Origin: JAAYJG01 sp964450305 | GTDB taxonomy: Bacteria; Bacillota; Clostridia; DSM-8532 | Assembly: GCA_964450305.1 (NCBI GenBank) | Contig: CAYVFB010000005.1 | Coordinates: forward strand, 1-64,000 | Length of the DNA: 64,000 nucleotides | Direction: 5' to 3' | Shown here: piece by piece, positions 43,377-52,905 of the stretch | How the letters are laid out: every line of letters starts with the position of its first letter | How positions within the stretch are numbered: position 1 is the first letter of the stretch | Program-made: the position numbers and the translations under genes | The notes under the pieces: model-generated | Databases searched by the model: none | Seen by the model: the letters and a program-made list of their open reading frames with translations, nothing else | Told to the model about the DNA's origin: nothing

Positions 43377-44288
43377 CTACTCGCTTCTGCCGGTGGCTTT
43401 TTTTCTGTATTCCAGCGGTGTCATGCCGGTGAGCTTCTTGAACGTTTCATTAAATCGCTGCTGGTTTGAAAAGCCTACGCTCAGTGCGATATCACTGGCT
43501 TTGTCTTCGGATTCGACCAGAAGCTCCTTTGCCCGTTCTATGCGGGTATGGATCAAAAAGCTGATGGGGGAGTGACCGGTCTCCTGTTTGAAAATCCGTG
43601 CAAAATAGCTGGGGCTTAAAAAGACATATCCGCAAATGTCCTTCAAGCCGATATCCCGCTCGTAATGGTTCAAAATAAATTCTTTCGCCAGCTGCACCAG
43701 TTCCTTTTGCTTGGGGCTGTCCTCTGTGATACTTCTCTCCCATTCCAGCTTTAAAACCCGGGAAATCATTACAAACAGTTCCAGGATTAAAAGATAGACC
43801 AGAAACTCGTTTCCGAACTGCTCCTCAGCCTGTTCCGCCACTATTCTGTTCAGCAGTGTAATAATATCATTTTTATGGTTAACCTTCAGCTTTAAAAAGG
43901 GTCCGGTATGAGGCCCTGTAAAAAAATTGATGAAATCCTCAATGGAAACTTCAGAGGGATAATGGGTCTCTCTTCTGCCGCTGCCCGCAGTAAAACTGAA
44001 ATGCAAAACAATGAATTCACCGGTGTTGTTTTCCTGCACCTTTAGCGTGTGGGCTTTCTGCGGTTTGATGATCAGGATGTCATTAGGGCCAATGGTGGTC
44101 TTTATCCCCTCGATATCAAAAACAGAAATGCCTTTTTTAGCATAAACCATTTCATAATATTGGTGATGGCTTTCGGACTGGGACCAATCGGCATCAAAAT
44201 GCCGCTCGATGGAATTGATCACCACCGGCATGTACCCGGAGTTGCTCATAAACTCCTGCCAGGTTTTGGGGAACAAGTTGTTATTCAT
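43377..44288 (-). CDS. AraC-family transcription regulator with cupin N-terminus
   Basis: A 303-residue regulator. The N-terminal half looks like a cupin sugar-sensing domain (DILIIKPQKAHTLKV, TGEFIVLHFSF). The C-terminus has two helix-turn-helix motifs (FLSPSYFARIFKQETGHSP and GFSNQQRFNETFKKLTGM). No target gene is adjacent on the same strand; groEL lies upstream with its own terminator and the CPBP gene is convergent. GGGAG precedes the ATG. Confidence 0.9.
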   Translation of the reverse strand: MNNNLFPKTWQEFMSNSGYMPVVINSIERHFDADWSQSESHHQYYEMVYAKKGISVFDIEGIKTTIGPNDILIIKPQKAHTLKVQENNTGEFIVLHFSFTAGSGRRETHYPSEVSIEDFINFFTGPHTGPFLKLKVNHKNDIITLLNRIVAEQAEEQFGNEFLVYLLILELFVMISRVLKLEWERSITEDSPKQKELVQLAKEFILNHYERDIGLKDICGYVFLSPSYFARIFKQETGHSPISFLIHTRIERAKELLVESEDKASDIALSVGFSNQQRFNETFKKLTGMTPLEYRKKATGRSE

Positions 44289-44377
44289 ACACTCTCCCTG
44301 AAAATCAAACCTTCATTGGCTTTAATAGAAGCATATCGCATCAGGGCCTTGAAATCAATCATTCTGTTAGTAATTTG

Positions 44378-44409
44378 AAAAAGAAAAGGGTACGGAACAA
44401 TCCGTACCC
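44378..44409 (-). terminator. terminator of groES-groEL
   Basis: A perfect 9-bp stem (44409-44401 with 44396-44388, 4-nt loop) followed on the minus strand by a T-rich run (TTTTCTTTTT), 20 nt after the groEL stop. Confidence 0.9.
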
Positions 44410-44428
44410 CTGCTACAGCTTGATACAA

Positions 44429-46057
44429 TTACATCATTCCAGGCATTCCGCCGCCCATGCCACCCGGCATCGGGGGTTCCTTTTCAGGAATATCGGCAAC
44501 AAGACCTTCGGTGGTTAATACCATGGAAGCGACGGAAGCAGCGTTCTGCAGTGCAAACCGCGTTACCTTGGCAGGGTCTACGATACCGGATTCGATCATA
44601 TTCACATACTTTTCTACCAGCACGTCAAAGCCCACGCCCTGTTTGCTTCCCTTTACCTTATCTACGATGACGGAGCCTTCCAGACCTGCGTTCAGCGCGA
44701 TCTGGCGTACGGGCTCCTCAAGAGCCTTTTCGATGATTTTGGCACCGGTTTTTTCGTCGCCGCTGAGGGTCTTGACCAAGTCCTTCACCTTCGGAAGGGC
44801 ATTGATGAATGCGGTTCCGCCGCCTGCAACGATACCTTCCTCAACAGCAGCACGAGTAGCAGCCAGTGCGTCTTCGATTCTGAGCTTCTTTTCCTTCATT
44901 TCAGTTTCGGTAGCAGCGCCAACCTGAATGACAGCAACACCGCCAGATAGCTTAGCAAGCCTTTCCTGAAGCTTTTCACGATCAAAATCAGAAGTGGTTT
45001 CTTCGATTTGAGCCTTGATGGAGGAAATTCTGTTTTTAATGGCTGCCTGTTCACCGGCGCCATCCACAATAATGGTGTTCTCCTTCTGAACGACAACCTT
45101 GCCTGCACGACCCAGTTGATCCAATGTGGTTTCCTTCAGTTCCAGACCCAGTTCTTCGGTAATCACTTCACCACCGGTTAAGATGGCGATGTCACGGAGC
45201 ATTTCCTTTCTTCTGTCGCCAAAGCCGGGAGCCTTGACAGCCACGCACATGAAGGTGCCCCTGAGCTTGTTGAGAATAAGGGTTGCCAGTGCTTCGCCTT
45301 CAACATCCTCGGCAATGATCACCATCTTCTTGCCCTGTTGAACAATTTGCTCGAGAACGGGGAGTATTTCCTGAATATTGGTCAGCTTCTTGTCGGTGAT
45401 GAGAATGTATGGATCATCTAAAACCGCTTCCATTTTGTCGGTGTCGGTAACCATGTAGGAAGATACATATCCGCGGTCAAATTGCATGCCTTCAACCACT
45501 TCAAGATTGGTTCCCATGGTTTTGGACTCTTCCACGGTGATAACGCCATCATTGGTGACCTTTTCCATGGCGTCAGCGATAAGCTTGCCGATTTCTTCAT
45601 CGTTGGCTGAAATGGAAGCCACCCTGGTGATATCTTCCTTGCCCTTTACATTCTGGCTGTTCTCTACAATGCCTTTGACGGCGGCATCAACAGCCTTGCT
45701 GATTCCCTTTTTCAGGATCATCGGGTTTGCGCCGGCTGCAACATTTTTCAAGCCTTCGCGGATAATGGCCTGAGCCAGCAGGGTTGCCGTTGTGGTTCCA
45801 TCACCAGCAACATCATTGGTTTTTGTGGCAACCTCCTTAACCAGCTGAGCGCCCATGTTTTCGTATTCGTCTTCGAGTTCGATTTCCTTTGCGATGGTCA
45901 CACCGTCATTGGTGATCATCGGGGAGCCGAACTTCTTGTCCAAAACAATATTTCTGCCCTTGGGGCCAAGTGTGACCTTCACTGTGTCAGCAAGCTTGTT
46001 GACACCGACTTCAAGGGCTTTTCTGGCTTCTTCGCCAAAAATAATCTTCTTCGCCAT
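44429..46057 (-). CDS. groL: chaperonin GroEL (60 kDa)
   Basis: Barrel chaperonin subunit that folds proteins in an ATP-dependent cycle with GroES. I use ATG 46057 (542 residues), 8 nt after AGGAGG; an ATG two codons earlier is too close to that site. The ATP-binding DGTTTATLLAQAI loop, the GDRRKEMLRDIAILTGG segment and the Gly/Met-rich C-terminal tail (PGGMGGGMPGMM) are present. Second gene after groES, 13 nt away. Confidence 0.98.
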   Translation of the reverse strand: MAKKIIFGEEARKALEVGVNKLADTVKVTLGPKGRNIVLDKKFGSPMITNDGVTIAKEIELEDEYENMGAQLVKEVATKTNDVAGDGTTTATLLAQAIIREGLKNVAAGANPMILKKGISKAVDAAVKGIVENSQNVKGKEDITRVASISANDEEIGKLIADAMEKVTNDGVITVEESKTMGTNLEVVEGMQFDRGYVSSYMVTDTDKMEAVLDDPYILITDKKLTNIQEILPVLEQIVQQGKKMVIIAEDVEGEALATLILNKLRGTFMCVAVKAPGFGDRRKEMLRDIAILTGGEVITEELGLELKETTLDQLGRAGKVVVQKENTIIVDGAGEQAAIKNRISSIKAQIEETTSDFDREKLQERLAKLSGGVAVIQVGAATETEMKEKKLRIEDALAATRAAVEEGIVAGGGTAFINALPKVKDLVKTLSGDEKTGAKIIEKALEEPVRQIALNAGLEGSVIVDKVKGSKQGVGFDVLVEKYVNMIESGIVDPAKVTRFALQNAASVASMVLTTEGLVADIPEKEPPMPGGMGGGMPGMM

Positions 46058-46070
46058 TTTCATTTCCTCC

Positions 46071-46343
46071 TTATTCTACAACAGCAAGGATATCATTTTG
46101 CTTGAGAATGGTGTATTCAACCCCGTCCATCTTCACTTCGGTACCGGCATACTTGCTGATCAGCACTCTGTCGCCTACCTTGACTTCCATCTTTACTTCT
46201 TCCGTGCCGGGGCCAACAGCCTTTACTTCCGCAACCTGAGGTTTCTCCTTGGCAGTACCCGGAAGGACGATTCCGCTTTTCGTGGTCTCTTCTGCTTCAA
46301 CCATCTTCACAACCACTCTGTCGGCTAACGGTTTAATGTTCAT
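46071..46343 (-). CDS. groS: co-chaperonin GroES (10 kDa)
   Basis: The lid of the GroEL chamber. The 90-residue protein begins MNIKPLADRVVVKMVEAEE and contains the mobile loop (TKSGIVLPGTAKEKPQ). GGAGGG precedes the ATG. Transcription starts at a promoter overlapping a CIRCE element about 120 nt upstream, so the operon is under HrcA control. Confidence 0.97.
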   Translation of the reverse strand: MNIKPLADRVVVKMVEAEETTKSGIVLPGTAKEKPQVAEVKAVGPGTEEVKMEVKVGDRVLISKYAGTEVKMDGVEYTILKQNDILAVVE

Positions 46344-46450
46344 GATATACCCTCCTTATCCATTTTCCGGCTTTTGCCGGTCTTCTTCCTGTAAAACCCG
46401 AACCCATGCTTCCGTGAATTCTCCACTCCAACAGGATTCAGTCCATAATA

Positions 46451-46507
46451 TTAGCACTCACCTTCATCGAGTGCTAATATTATATTAAACTATCCCTTTT
46501 ATTTCAG
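46451..46507 (-). promoter_or_regulatory. groESL promoter with CIRCE operator
   Basis: TTAGCACTC (46451-46459), nine bases, GAGTGCTAA (46469-46477) is a perfect CIRCE inverted repeat, the HrcA binding site. On the minus strand CTGAAA (46507-46502) and TATAAT (46484-46479) at 17 bp lie immediately upstream, so HrcA binding would cover the transcription start. HrcA itself is not in the window. Confidence 0.95.
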
Positions 46508-46794
46508 GCAAACATTTATTCACTATGTTTTTCGGCAAATAATCCGTTCCTGGGCGGTTATCTTAAAATATCTGTTCAATGCTTCCATTTTCTTTATTTC
46601 TATTGATATTAGGCAATAAACCGCCTGTTGAATCAAACCTTTATCGAACCCCGCATATTTTGCCCTGAAGCCAAATATACACATTGGGGCCGGGATGATT
46701 TACTAAAGCTTTGTATAGGATTTACTGCCGGAAATAAAATATACCTGTTTGAATGGAGATTCTGCCGGATTTATCAGGTTGATCCAGCCGGAGT
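46508..46794. other. intergenic, no gene recognised
   Basis: A 287-nt stretch between the groESL promoter and coaX. It contains a short open frame beginning with TTG on the plus strand, but without a ribosome-binding site or family resemblance. No clear terminator for coaX was seen. Confidence 0.5.
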
Positions 46795-47565
46795 TTACTT
46801 GCTGTTCATATGGTAAACTTCCTTCAGGCCTTCAAGGGTGAGCATCCGGTTCACCTCGTCGACACAGTGGCATTCGGATGCCATAAACTTTGCCAGCCCC
46901 CCGGTAGCGACAACCTTGATGTTCTCTTCCTTCATTTCATTTTTGATCTTGTGCACCAGATATTCCACCTGCCCCACATACCCATAGTACAGGCCTGACT
47001 GCATGCTGGTTACCACATTTCTTCCGATAATTTTGCCCGGCTCAACAAGCTCGACACGAGGCAGCTTTGAAGCTTTCTCGAACAATGCGTCGGCTGAGAT
47101 TTTAATCCCCGGGCAGATGACCCCGCCCAAATAATCCCGGTTTTTGTTGACGGCACAGAAGGTGGTTGCGGTTCCAAAATCAACAATGATGACCGGCCCC
47201 CCATACAGGCTTAAGGCACCAACAGCATTCACAATTTTATCCGCTCCCACTTCCCTGGGGTTTTCGTACTTGATATTGATACCGGTTTTTATCCCCGGGC
47301 CCACCTGAGTGGGTTCCCTGTGAATATACCGCAGGATCGCATTGATCATTGAATGCATGATGGGTGGGACAACAGAGCAGATAATTACATCCCTGACCAT
47401 ACTGATATCTTCCCCGGCATACTGAAACAGAGACATAAACAAAATACCGAATTCGTCCGAGGTTTTTTCACGATCGGTGGAAACACGCCAATGGTGTTTT
47501 AGCGTGTTACCGTCAAAAAGGCCCAGGGTAATGTTTGTATTTCCAACATCAATGGCCAGCAGCAA
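46795..47565 (-). CDS. coaX: type III pantothenate kinase
   Basis: First step of coenzyme A synthesis, phosphorylation of pantothenate; the type III enzyme is insensitive to CoA feedback (family knowledge). The 256-residue protein has the ASKHA phosphate loop (IDVGNTNI), the GADKIVNAVGA motif, DFGTATTF and a C-terminal TGGLA adenosine motif. The start seems to be TTG 47565, about 10 nt after AGGGTGG; no ATG fits. It follows the Asn-rich gene and birA on the same strand, together forming a cofactor cluster. Confidence 0.93.
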   Translation of the reverse strand: MLLAIDVGNTNITLGLFDGNTLKHHWRVSTDREKTSDEFGILFMSLFQYAGEDISMVRDVIICSVVPPIMHSMINAILRYIHREPTQVGPGIKTGINIKYENPREVGADKIVNAVGALSLYGGPVIIVDFGTATTFCAVNKNRDYLGGVICPGIKISADALFEKASKLPRVELVEPGKIIGRNVVTSMQSGLYYGYVGQVEYLVHKIKNEMKEENIKVVATGGLAKFMASECHCVDEVNRMLTLEGLKEVYHMNSK

Positions 47566-47658
47566 AAAAAATCGCCACCCTTTCTTCAGGTTTTGGATGG
47601 AAATCGAAGGTAACTCCGAGCTGGCTGCGTGCAGATTGTTCGTGCAGAAACATCCAGA

Positions 47659-48171
47659 TTACATCCCCAGCTTAACGCTGCGGATCTGCTTGATTTCAAA
47701 CTGGATATCCTTTTCAAGCTTTTCAATATCCATTTTGATATCATCGACGGTTTCTTCTCTTTTCGTGGTCAAAACCCTTGCGGCATAGCTTTCAGAGTTA
47801 TTTCTTGGATGTTGAGGTTTTCTGTACAGTTCCCTGCTATCATTTCTGTGATCAACTCTGTTTTCCGTCTTGTTTTCATTTCTGTTTTCATCTCTGGTTT
47901 GATTTCGGTTATCCACCCGATTGCTGCCAGGATGATTACTGTTTCTGTTCAAGTTTTGGCGTGGACCGTTTTCTTTTCTGGGTGTGAAATCCTTTCTGGG
48001 CTTATTGGCATCGCCGCGGTTTTTGCTGTCGGCATTGCCAGCGCTTCCCCCGCTGTTTTGGGGATTGCTGTTGTTTCGGGCTGCGGGGATGCGTTTGGGC
48101 GCGTTCCGGTTATTATTCTGGTTGTTGCCGTTATTGCTTGTATTGGGCTTGTTGTTTTGGTTCTGATCCAT
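47659..48171 (-). CDS. asparagine- and arginine-rich low-complexity protein, unknown
   Basis: A 170-residue protein starting at ATG 48171, 7 nt after GGAGG. Residues about 3-120 are Asn/Arg/Asp/Ser-rich with no hydrophobic segment, so probably disordered (NNGNNQNNNRNAPK near residue 15). The last 45 residues look folded and helical: SYAARVLTTKREETVDDIKM and EKLEKDIQFEIKQI. No known family was recognised. It sits between birA and coaX in the same direction, 14 nt after birA, so it is probably co-transcribed; RNA binding or a scaffold role is only a guess. Confidence 0.75.
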   Translation of the reverse strand: MDQNQNNKPNTSNNGNNQNNNRNAPKRIPAARNNSNPQNSGGSAGNADSKNRGDANKPRKDFTPRKENGPRQNLNRNSNHPGSNRVDNRNQTRDENRNENKTENRVDHRNDSRELYRKPQHPRNNSESYAARVLTTKREETVDDIKMDIEKLEKDIQFEIKQIRSVKLGM

Positions 48172-48185
48172 TGTATTTCCTCCGC

Positions 48186-49172
48186 TTATTTCACTTTTCT
48201 GATTGAAATTTCTCCTGATGCGATGGCCTGCCTGGTGCCATCTGCCGTTTCCACCAGCAGGCATCCGTCATCAAGCACATCCAGCGCTTTAGCCTGCCAA
48301 CTTTTTTCCCCCTGGTATACGATGATATCACAGCCGATGGTCCCTGAAAAGCTGCGCCAGATATCCAGGAACCTTGCCGTGGACTTACGCTGGATAAAAT
48401 CCAGGTACAGCACCTCGAATTCCTCCAGGATTCGTGATGCCAGCGCACTGCGTGAGACCGGGCCAACGCTGTTCAATGCAATGGATGTGGCCGTTTCTTT
48501 CAATTCATCCGGAAAATCCTCTTCCTTTTGATAAACATTCAAGCCGATGCCTGCGATGATGGACAGAATCCTGTCAGGTTCGGCTGTCATTTCCGTGAGG
48601 ATGCCGCACACCTTCTTCCCTGACAGCAGTATGTCATTGGGCCACTTAATCTCGGGCTTTATGCTTGTAAAGGGTTCAATAGCCCGGGCAACGGCACTGG
48701 ATGCCGCCAGTGTGATGGCCTGGATATTGGCCGGAGCAATATCGGGGCGCATCAGAATGGACATCGTAATGGCCTTGCCCTCGTCTGCACTCCACACCCG
48801 TCCTCTTCTGCCCCTGCCCGAATGCTGCCTTTGTGCGATAACAACCATACCTTCGGGCGCTCCACCAGCAGCCAGCCGCTTCAGCTCATTGTTGGTCGAA
48901 TCGGTTTCATTCAGAAAAATGATTTCCTTACCGAATGTTTTCGTATGCAGACTGCTGACAAGAGCGCTCCTGTCAAACAGATCCGGGCTGTTATCCAGAC
49001 GGTAACCCCTTTTTGAGACCGACTGTATTTCATAGCCTTCCTCCCTGAGCTTTTTAATATGCTTCCAGACAGCTGTGCGCGTAATGCCCAGAGCATCACT
49101 GAGGATTTCGCCTGATACGAATTTACCCTTCATGTCGGTTAACTGCTTGAGAATGCTATCTTTTGTATCCAA
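48186..49172 (-). CDS. birA: biotin-protein ligase / biotin operon repressor
   Basis: Bifunctional BirA: activates biotin and attaches it to carboxylases, and represses biotin genes. A helix-turn-helix (about 18-40, GEILSDALGITRTAVWKHIK) is followed by the ligase domain with the biotin-binding loop (RQHSGRGRRGRVW), KWPNDI and GIGLNV, and a C-terminal SH3-like cap. I start it at TTG 49172 because AGG sits 6 nt upstream; another TTG 18 nt earlier overlaps the preceding stop (TTGA) but has no site. About 328 residues. Confidence 0.93.
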   Translation of the reverse strand: MDTKDSILKQLTDMKGKFVSGEILSDALGITRTAVWKHIKKLREEGYEIQSVSKRGYRLDNSPDLFDRSALVSSLHTKTFGKEIIFLNETDSTNNELKRLAAGGAPEGMVVIAQRQHSGRGRRGRVWSADEGKAITMSILMRPDIAPANIQAITLAASSAVARAIEPFTSIKPEIKWPNDILLSGKKVCGILTEMTAEPDRILSIIAGIGLNVYQKEEDFPDELKETATSIALNSVGPVSRSALASRILEEFEVLYLDFIQRKSTARFLDIWRSFSGTIGCDIIVYQGEKSWQAKALDVLDDGCLLVETADGTRQAIASGEISIRKVK

Positions 49173-49186
49173 AGCAAGCCTGCCTT

Positions 49187-49816
49187 TCAAGAGTATTTAT
49201 TAAATTCGGGGATGGGAACGGTAATCGGGTGATTCATTTGCCTGTCATAAAACACCGCCAGACCTTTATCTTCGCTTTGCAAGCCTTCAATGCAGCCCTT
49301 GTGCTTTTGCATTGTTAAGAAGCTGTACAGTAAAACCTGGTTGATTTCATCGTAGCGGCTGTTATACTGCTCAAGGAGGTTGTTCACATACAGCGTATGG
49401 GAGTTTTCATACAGGATGGGCTCACCCAGCCCTTTGCCCAACGGGCTGATCTGTTCTGAAAGAACGGTTGTAAACACCAGGCATTCAGGGCTTCGGAAGG
49501 AGCCGAAAAGATATTTGTCCAGTGGAACCATGCTGTCGATGTAGGTTCTTTGAATTTCCGGGTACTCCAGGCCCAGCTGATAAAGGTCATTGTCGCCGAC
49601 CATACAATATTCAACCGGAATGTCCAGTTTAATGCATCTCAGGGTTGGGTCGGCATGCCTTTTGTCATCCATCGGGTGCAAAAAAGCGCGGATGCATGGC
49701 TTGACATCACCCCCGGGCGTGGCTTGATTCCTGTCCTTCCACTCTGAAAGCTTTAAGCCACAGTCGATAACATCTTCCAGCTTTTGAGCCGGTATATAAA
49801 AATAGAGCACCGCCAT
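49187..49816 (-). CDS. conserved-looking protein of unknown function
   Basis: A 209-residue soluble protein with no signal or membrane segment. It has a mixed alpha/beta look and no recognised motif; distinctive stretches are PGGDVKPCIRAFLHPMDD and PIPEFNKYS at the end. Its stop (TGA) overlaps the first possible birA TTG, and it has its own promoter, so it begins the operon with birA, the Asn-rich gene and coaX. Function not assigned. Confidence 0.8.
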   Translation of the reverse strand: MAVLYFYIPAQKLEDVIDCGLKLSEWKDRNQATPGGDVKPCIRAFLHPMDDKRHADPTLRCIKLDIPVEYCMVGDNDLYQLGLEYPEIQRTYIDSMVPLDKYLFGSFRSPECLVFTTVLSEQISPLGKGLGEPILYENSHTLYVNNLLEQYNSRYDEINQVLLYSFLTMQKHKGCIEGLQSEDKGLAVFYDRQMNHPITVPIPEFNKYS

Positions 49817-49944
49817 AAGCCCAGATACCGCCTCTCTCTATTAATACGAAGGCCGTCGGCAAGCCCCTTCAGGCTTGAAGTGACAGTTGGCACCTCTTTG
49901 CAATATACCCCTGCAAGATGCTTGTCGCACAATTCTCAGCATTC

Positions 49945-49973
49945 ATTATATAATACAATCCCATTGTTTGCAA
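49945..49973 (-). promoter_or_regulatory. promoter of the unknown gene-birA-coaX operon
   Basis: TTGCAA (49973-49968) and TATAAT (49950-49945) on the minus strand, 17 bp apart. The gap to the next gene (to 50185) is AT-rich with three GTTAAC sites (about 49994, 50026 and 50062) but no gene. Confidence 0.85.
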
Positions 49974-50185
49974 AGTGTTTTCAACAATGAATGTTAACCT
50001 GTTGGTACATTAAGTTAACAAAAAAGTGAGGGTCGGGTACTTACAATTCGAACTGAAATGAGTTAACATATAATTGTTCTTTTTATCGAGTGGGTTGAAC
50101 TGTATAATCCCTTGCCCCCCTGCAGTTTGACCTCTTTCTTTTTCGCCTGCCGATCGGCTCTGCCACAAAAGCACCACCCCTTCGA

Positions 50186-50830
50186 TCATTCCACCAAATC
50201 ATTTCTGACCGCAAAAACAGCCAGCTGCGTGCGATCCGTCGTATTCGTCCTTTCAAACAGATCACTGATAATGTTTCTGATTCTTCCTTCGCTTAAAGAC
50301 AAAAGAACGCCGATTTGACGATTGCTCTTCCCCTCCACGATGAAGGACAGAATCTGCTGTTCGGTGGGTGACAGCTCCATCGTTACCTTCCCGAACTGCA
50401 TTTCAGAGACGGACTGAACCATGGTGCCCAGTGCTTTCTCATGAAAGACCGGGTACCCATTGTAAACACTTTTAATCACCATCCGGATATGATCCTGTCC
50501 CGAATCTTTTAAAACATAGCCTTCGGCACCATAACGCAGTGCTTCGGTAATATATTCCTGATCCTCAAAGGTTGTGAAGATGATCACCTTCATTCGGGGA
50601 AAAGAATTTTTAATCAGCCTTGTACCTTCAATCCCGTCGCATTCAGGCATTCGTATGTCCATCAGCACCACATCAGGATTGTACTGTTGGCACAGCGCGA
50701 AGGCTTCCAGGCCATTTCCCGCGCTGGCAACCACAAAAATGTCCGGATCCTGCGCCAGAAGCGCTGTGATAGTTTCTCTGAAAATCAGGCTGTCATCAGC
50801 GATCATCACACGTATGGCCTTAACTTCCAT
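50186..50830 (-). CDS. two-component response regulator, NarL/LuxR type
   Basis: A 214-residue DNA-binding regulator from ATG 50830, with GGGAGG about 9 nt upstream. The receiver domain has MIADDS near the start, the phospho-acceptor Asp in VVLMDIRMPECDG (near residue 57) and Lys in YVLKDSG. The C-terminal LuxR-type HTH is LSPTEQQILSFIVEGKSNRQIG. It follows the kinase at 50916 by 85 nt on the same strand. Its targets are unknown. Confidence 0.92.
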   Translation of the reverse strand: MEVKAIRVMIADDSLIFRETITALLAQDPDIFVVASAGNGLEAFALCQQYNPDVVLMDIRMPECDGIEGTRLIKNSFPRMKVIIFTTFEDQEYITEALRYGAEGYVLKDSGQDHIRMVIKSVYNGYPVFHEKALGTMVQSVSEMQFGKVTMELSPTEQQILSFIVEGKSNRQIGVLLSLSEGRIRNIISDLFERTNTTDRTQLAVFAVRNDLVE

Positions 50831-50915
50831 ATCCGTCTGCCTCCCAAACGTACAGGTTAAAAAATGAAACCTATCCCGCTGTGCCTGCAGAATCATTACT
50901 ACAGGGTTAACAGGA

Positions 50916-52661
50916 TTATGCCGGCAGCGGAAGCTCCATTATGATGTTGAAGCCCTGCTCTCCGTCTGAACCGAAGCTGATGCTTCCGCCAAGTTTTAAA
51001 ACCCTTTGTTCCATGCCGGTCAGACCATATCCTTTGACAATTTCTGCGCAGCCCTTCCCGTCATCGAAGATGTAAAGCCTGAGCGAATGCTGCAGGCATT
51101 TGATGATGATGCTCACCGTTCGGGCTTGTCCATGCCGTATAGCATTGGTAATGGATTCCTGGCATATGCGATATATGGCCATCACTCTGGACGCATCAAG
51201 CTCGGGCAGATCCCCCGAAATAGAGTACTGTACATGGGTTCCCGAGGTGTCATTGGTTTTCACCAAATGATTCATCCACTCGGATAGCCCCCCCGATTTA
51301 AAAGATTCATTGTAGATTCCACTCAGGCAGCTTCGAATATCATTTAAAGCCTGTCGTGACAGGGATATGCTTTTATCCAGCATATTTGCGATCCCTTCCT
51401 GGTTCTCATTCAGCTGCAGCTTCATATTCTCAGCCAGCGCAACCAACAGTGTCAGGTTGTGCCCAACGGTATCATGCACTTCGCTGCCCAAGCGGTTTCT
51501 CTCTCTGGAAATTGCCAGTTCCTCGATGGTAGCTGATAATTCCTCCAGCCTTTGGTTGGCTTCTGTCAGCATACTATTGGATAGCGTAAGCCTTTCATTG
51601 GCTTTTGTCAGCAAAAGATTCTTCATGTTGATTTCATCGAGCAGCTGCTGCTCTTCGCTGCGATCCTTCACGATGATCATGCGTCCATTGGGGGCTTGTT
51701 TAAAGCCGGTCAGCTCTCTGGCTTCAACATATAGTTCCAATCCATTCAGTTTCAGATTGCACTTTGCCGGTTTCAACCCATTCCCTCTTATGGCTTCAAT
51801 CATTTCCGGGGTCATTTCCGTTGCGCTGCTCCTGTGAAAGTAATCGATTATTTTTTCCACAGGGTCATAAATTTTTAGCTGCATGTCCGGAAGGATGTAA
51901 GAAATCGCTTCATTCATTCCCACCACCAGCTCCTCATGGTCAATAATGATCATGCCCAGTGCTGTATTTTCAATGAAATCTCTGGCTGCAACGGGGATCA
52001 GGTTCAAAAACCTTTTTTGATACACGGCCACCCCAAAGAAAATCGTGGTAAAAAGCATCACATGGGAAGTGATATCCAACCCCCTGTTGGGAATGACGTT
52101 GGTAAGCATGAGGACGTTGGCTGCCAATGGAAGTAAAACCGCCGTCAAAAGCCAGTTGCGTTCCCTGGAGCTTTTACCGAGTCTCCTTTTCATGTCGGTA
52201 AAAAGATAAATGGTACCAAACAGAATGCAGAAATATGATTCGACTGTATGCACCCAGAATATTGGCCCTCTGAAGCCTTTTGTCTCATAAATAATTCCCC
52301 TGAAGAAAAGATGGTGGAATTCGTTGGTTATCAGAAACAGGTAACAAACAGCCGGAAATGTGAACAGCAGCCATATGAACCGCTTATTATCCACCAGTGT
52401 GGAATGTACCGTACTAAGACAGAAATATAACCAGCTTGCCCCAACATAGACAACGGGCAGAAACTTCACCTTCAGGGCAACCATTCCCCGCACGGGATCC
52501 CCTGCAAGGATAACACCAATTTCCGCGATATGCCACAGCATCAACAGGAACACGCAGAGCATATAGCTGAAGGTGGATCGGTTCCTTCTTCCGTTAGCTG
52601 CAAGATAGGCCAGTATCGCCGCGGCAATCGCCGCGCTGACGGCCTGTATGATAATAACCAT
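50916..52661 (-). CDS. sensor histidine kinase with 7TM N-terminus (LiaS/NarX-type catalytic core)
   Basis: A 581-residue membrane kinase starting at ATG 52661 after GGGGG (the open frame extends upstream but that part is not membrane-like). About seven hydrophobic helices (residues 1-220) match the histidine-kinase 7TM module; a PAS-like domain (about 235-340) and a coiled coil (about 345-390) follow. The dimerisation histidine is in SEVHDTVGHNLTLL (near residue 405), and the HATPase domain ends with DDGKGC and GLTGMEQRV. Partner of the NarL-type regulator. The signal sensed is not evident. Confidence 0.9.
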   Translation of the reverse strand: MVIIIQAVSAAIAAAILAYLAANGRRNRSTFSYMLCVFLLMLWHIAEIGVILAGDPVRGMVALKVKFLPVVYVGASWLYFCLSTVHSTLVDNKRFIWLLFTFPAVCYLFLITNEFHHLFFRGIIYETKGFRGPIFWVHTVESYFCILFGTIYLFTDMKRRLGKSSRERNWLLTAVLLPLAANVLMLTNVIPNRGLDITSHVMLFTTIFFGVAVYQKRFLNLIPVAARDFIENTALGMIIIDHEELVVGMNEAISYILPDMQLKIYDPVEKIIDYFHRSSATEMTPEMIEAIRGNGLKPAKCNLKLNGLELYVEARELTGFKQAPNGRMIIVKDRSEEQQLLDEINMKNLLLTKANERLTLSNSMLTEANQRLEELSATIEELAISRERNRLGSEVHDTVGHNLTLLVALAENMKLQLNENQEGIANMLDKSISLSRQALNDIRSCLSGIYNESFKSGGLSEWMNHLVKTNDTSGTHVQYSISGDLPELDASRVMAIYRICQESITNAIRHGQARTVSIIIKCLQHSLRLYIFDDGKGCAEIVKGYGLTGMEQRVLKLGGSISFGSDGEQGFNIIMELPLPA

Positions 52662-52789
52662 GAAATACCCCCTGTTTTTCACCTGCCCTGCGCTAACGCA
52701 TGGCTTGTGTAAAAATAGAGATTCAATGGGCGCTTTGTGCGTAATGTCGGCGTATTCCAAAAGAGCGCAGGCACTGAAATTGCATTTAG

Positions 52790-52828
52790 CGGGAGTGTTC
52801 CTTGGCTGAAGCCCGCGGTACACTCCCG
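52790..52828. repeat. 9-bp inverted repeat upstream of the kinase gene
   Basis: CGGGAGTGT (52790-52798) has an exact inverse copy at 52820-52828. It lies between UPF0280 and the 7TM kinase gene on the minus strand. It may end the homocysteine operon transcript, although no T-tract follows. Confidence 0.5.
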
Positions 52829-52905
52829 TATTGCGTGAAAAAACAGTACATCTGTTTGCTTCGGTAAAACTTACTGTGTCCCTGATGTGGCGCTTACAAT
52901 CTGTC

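Noticed and set aside
46628..46816. TTG-started 62-codon open frame beside coaX
   Set aside because: No Shine-Dalgarno site, overlaps coaX on the opposite strand and lacks any domain.
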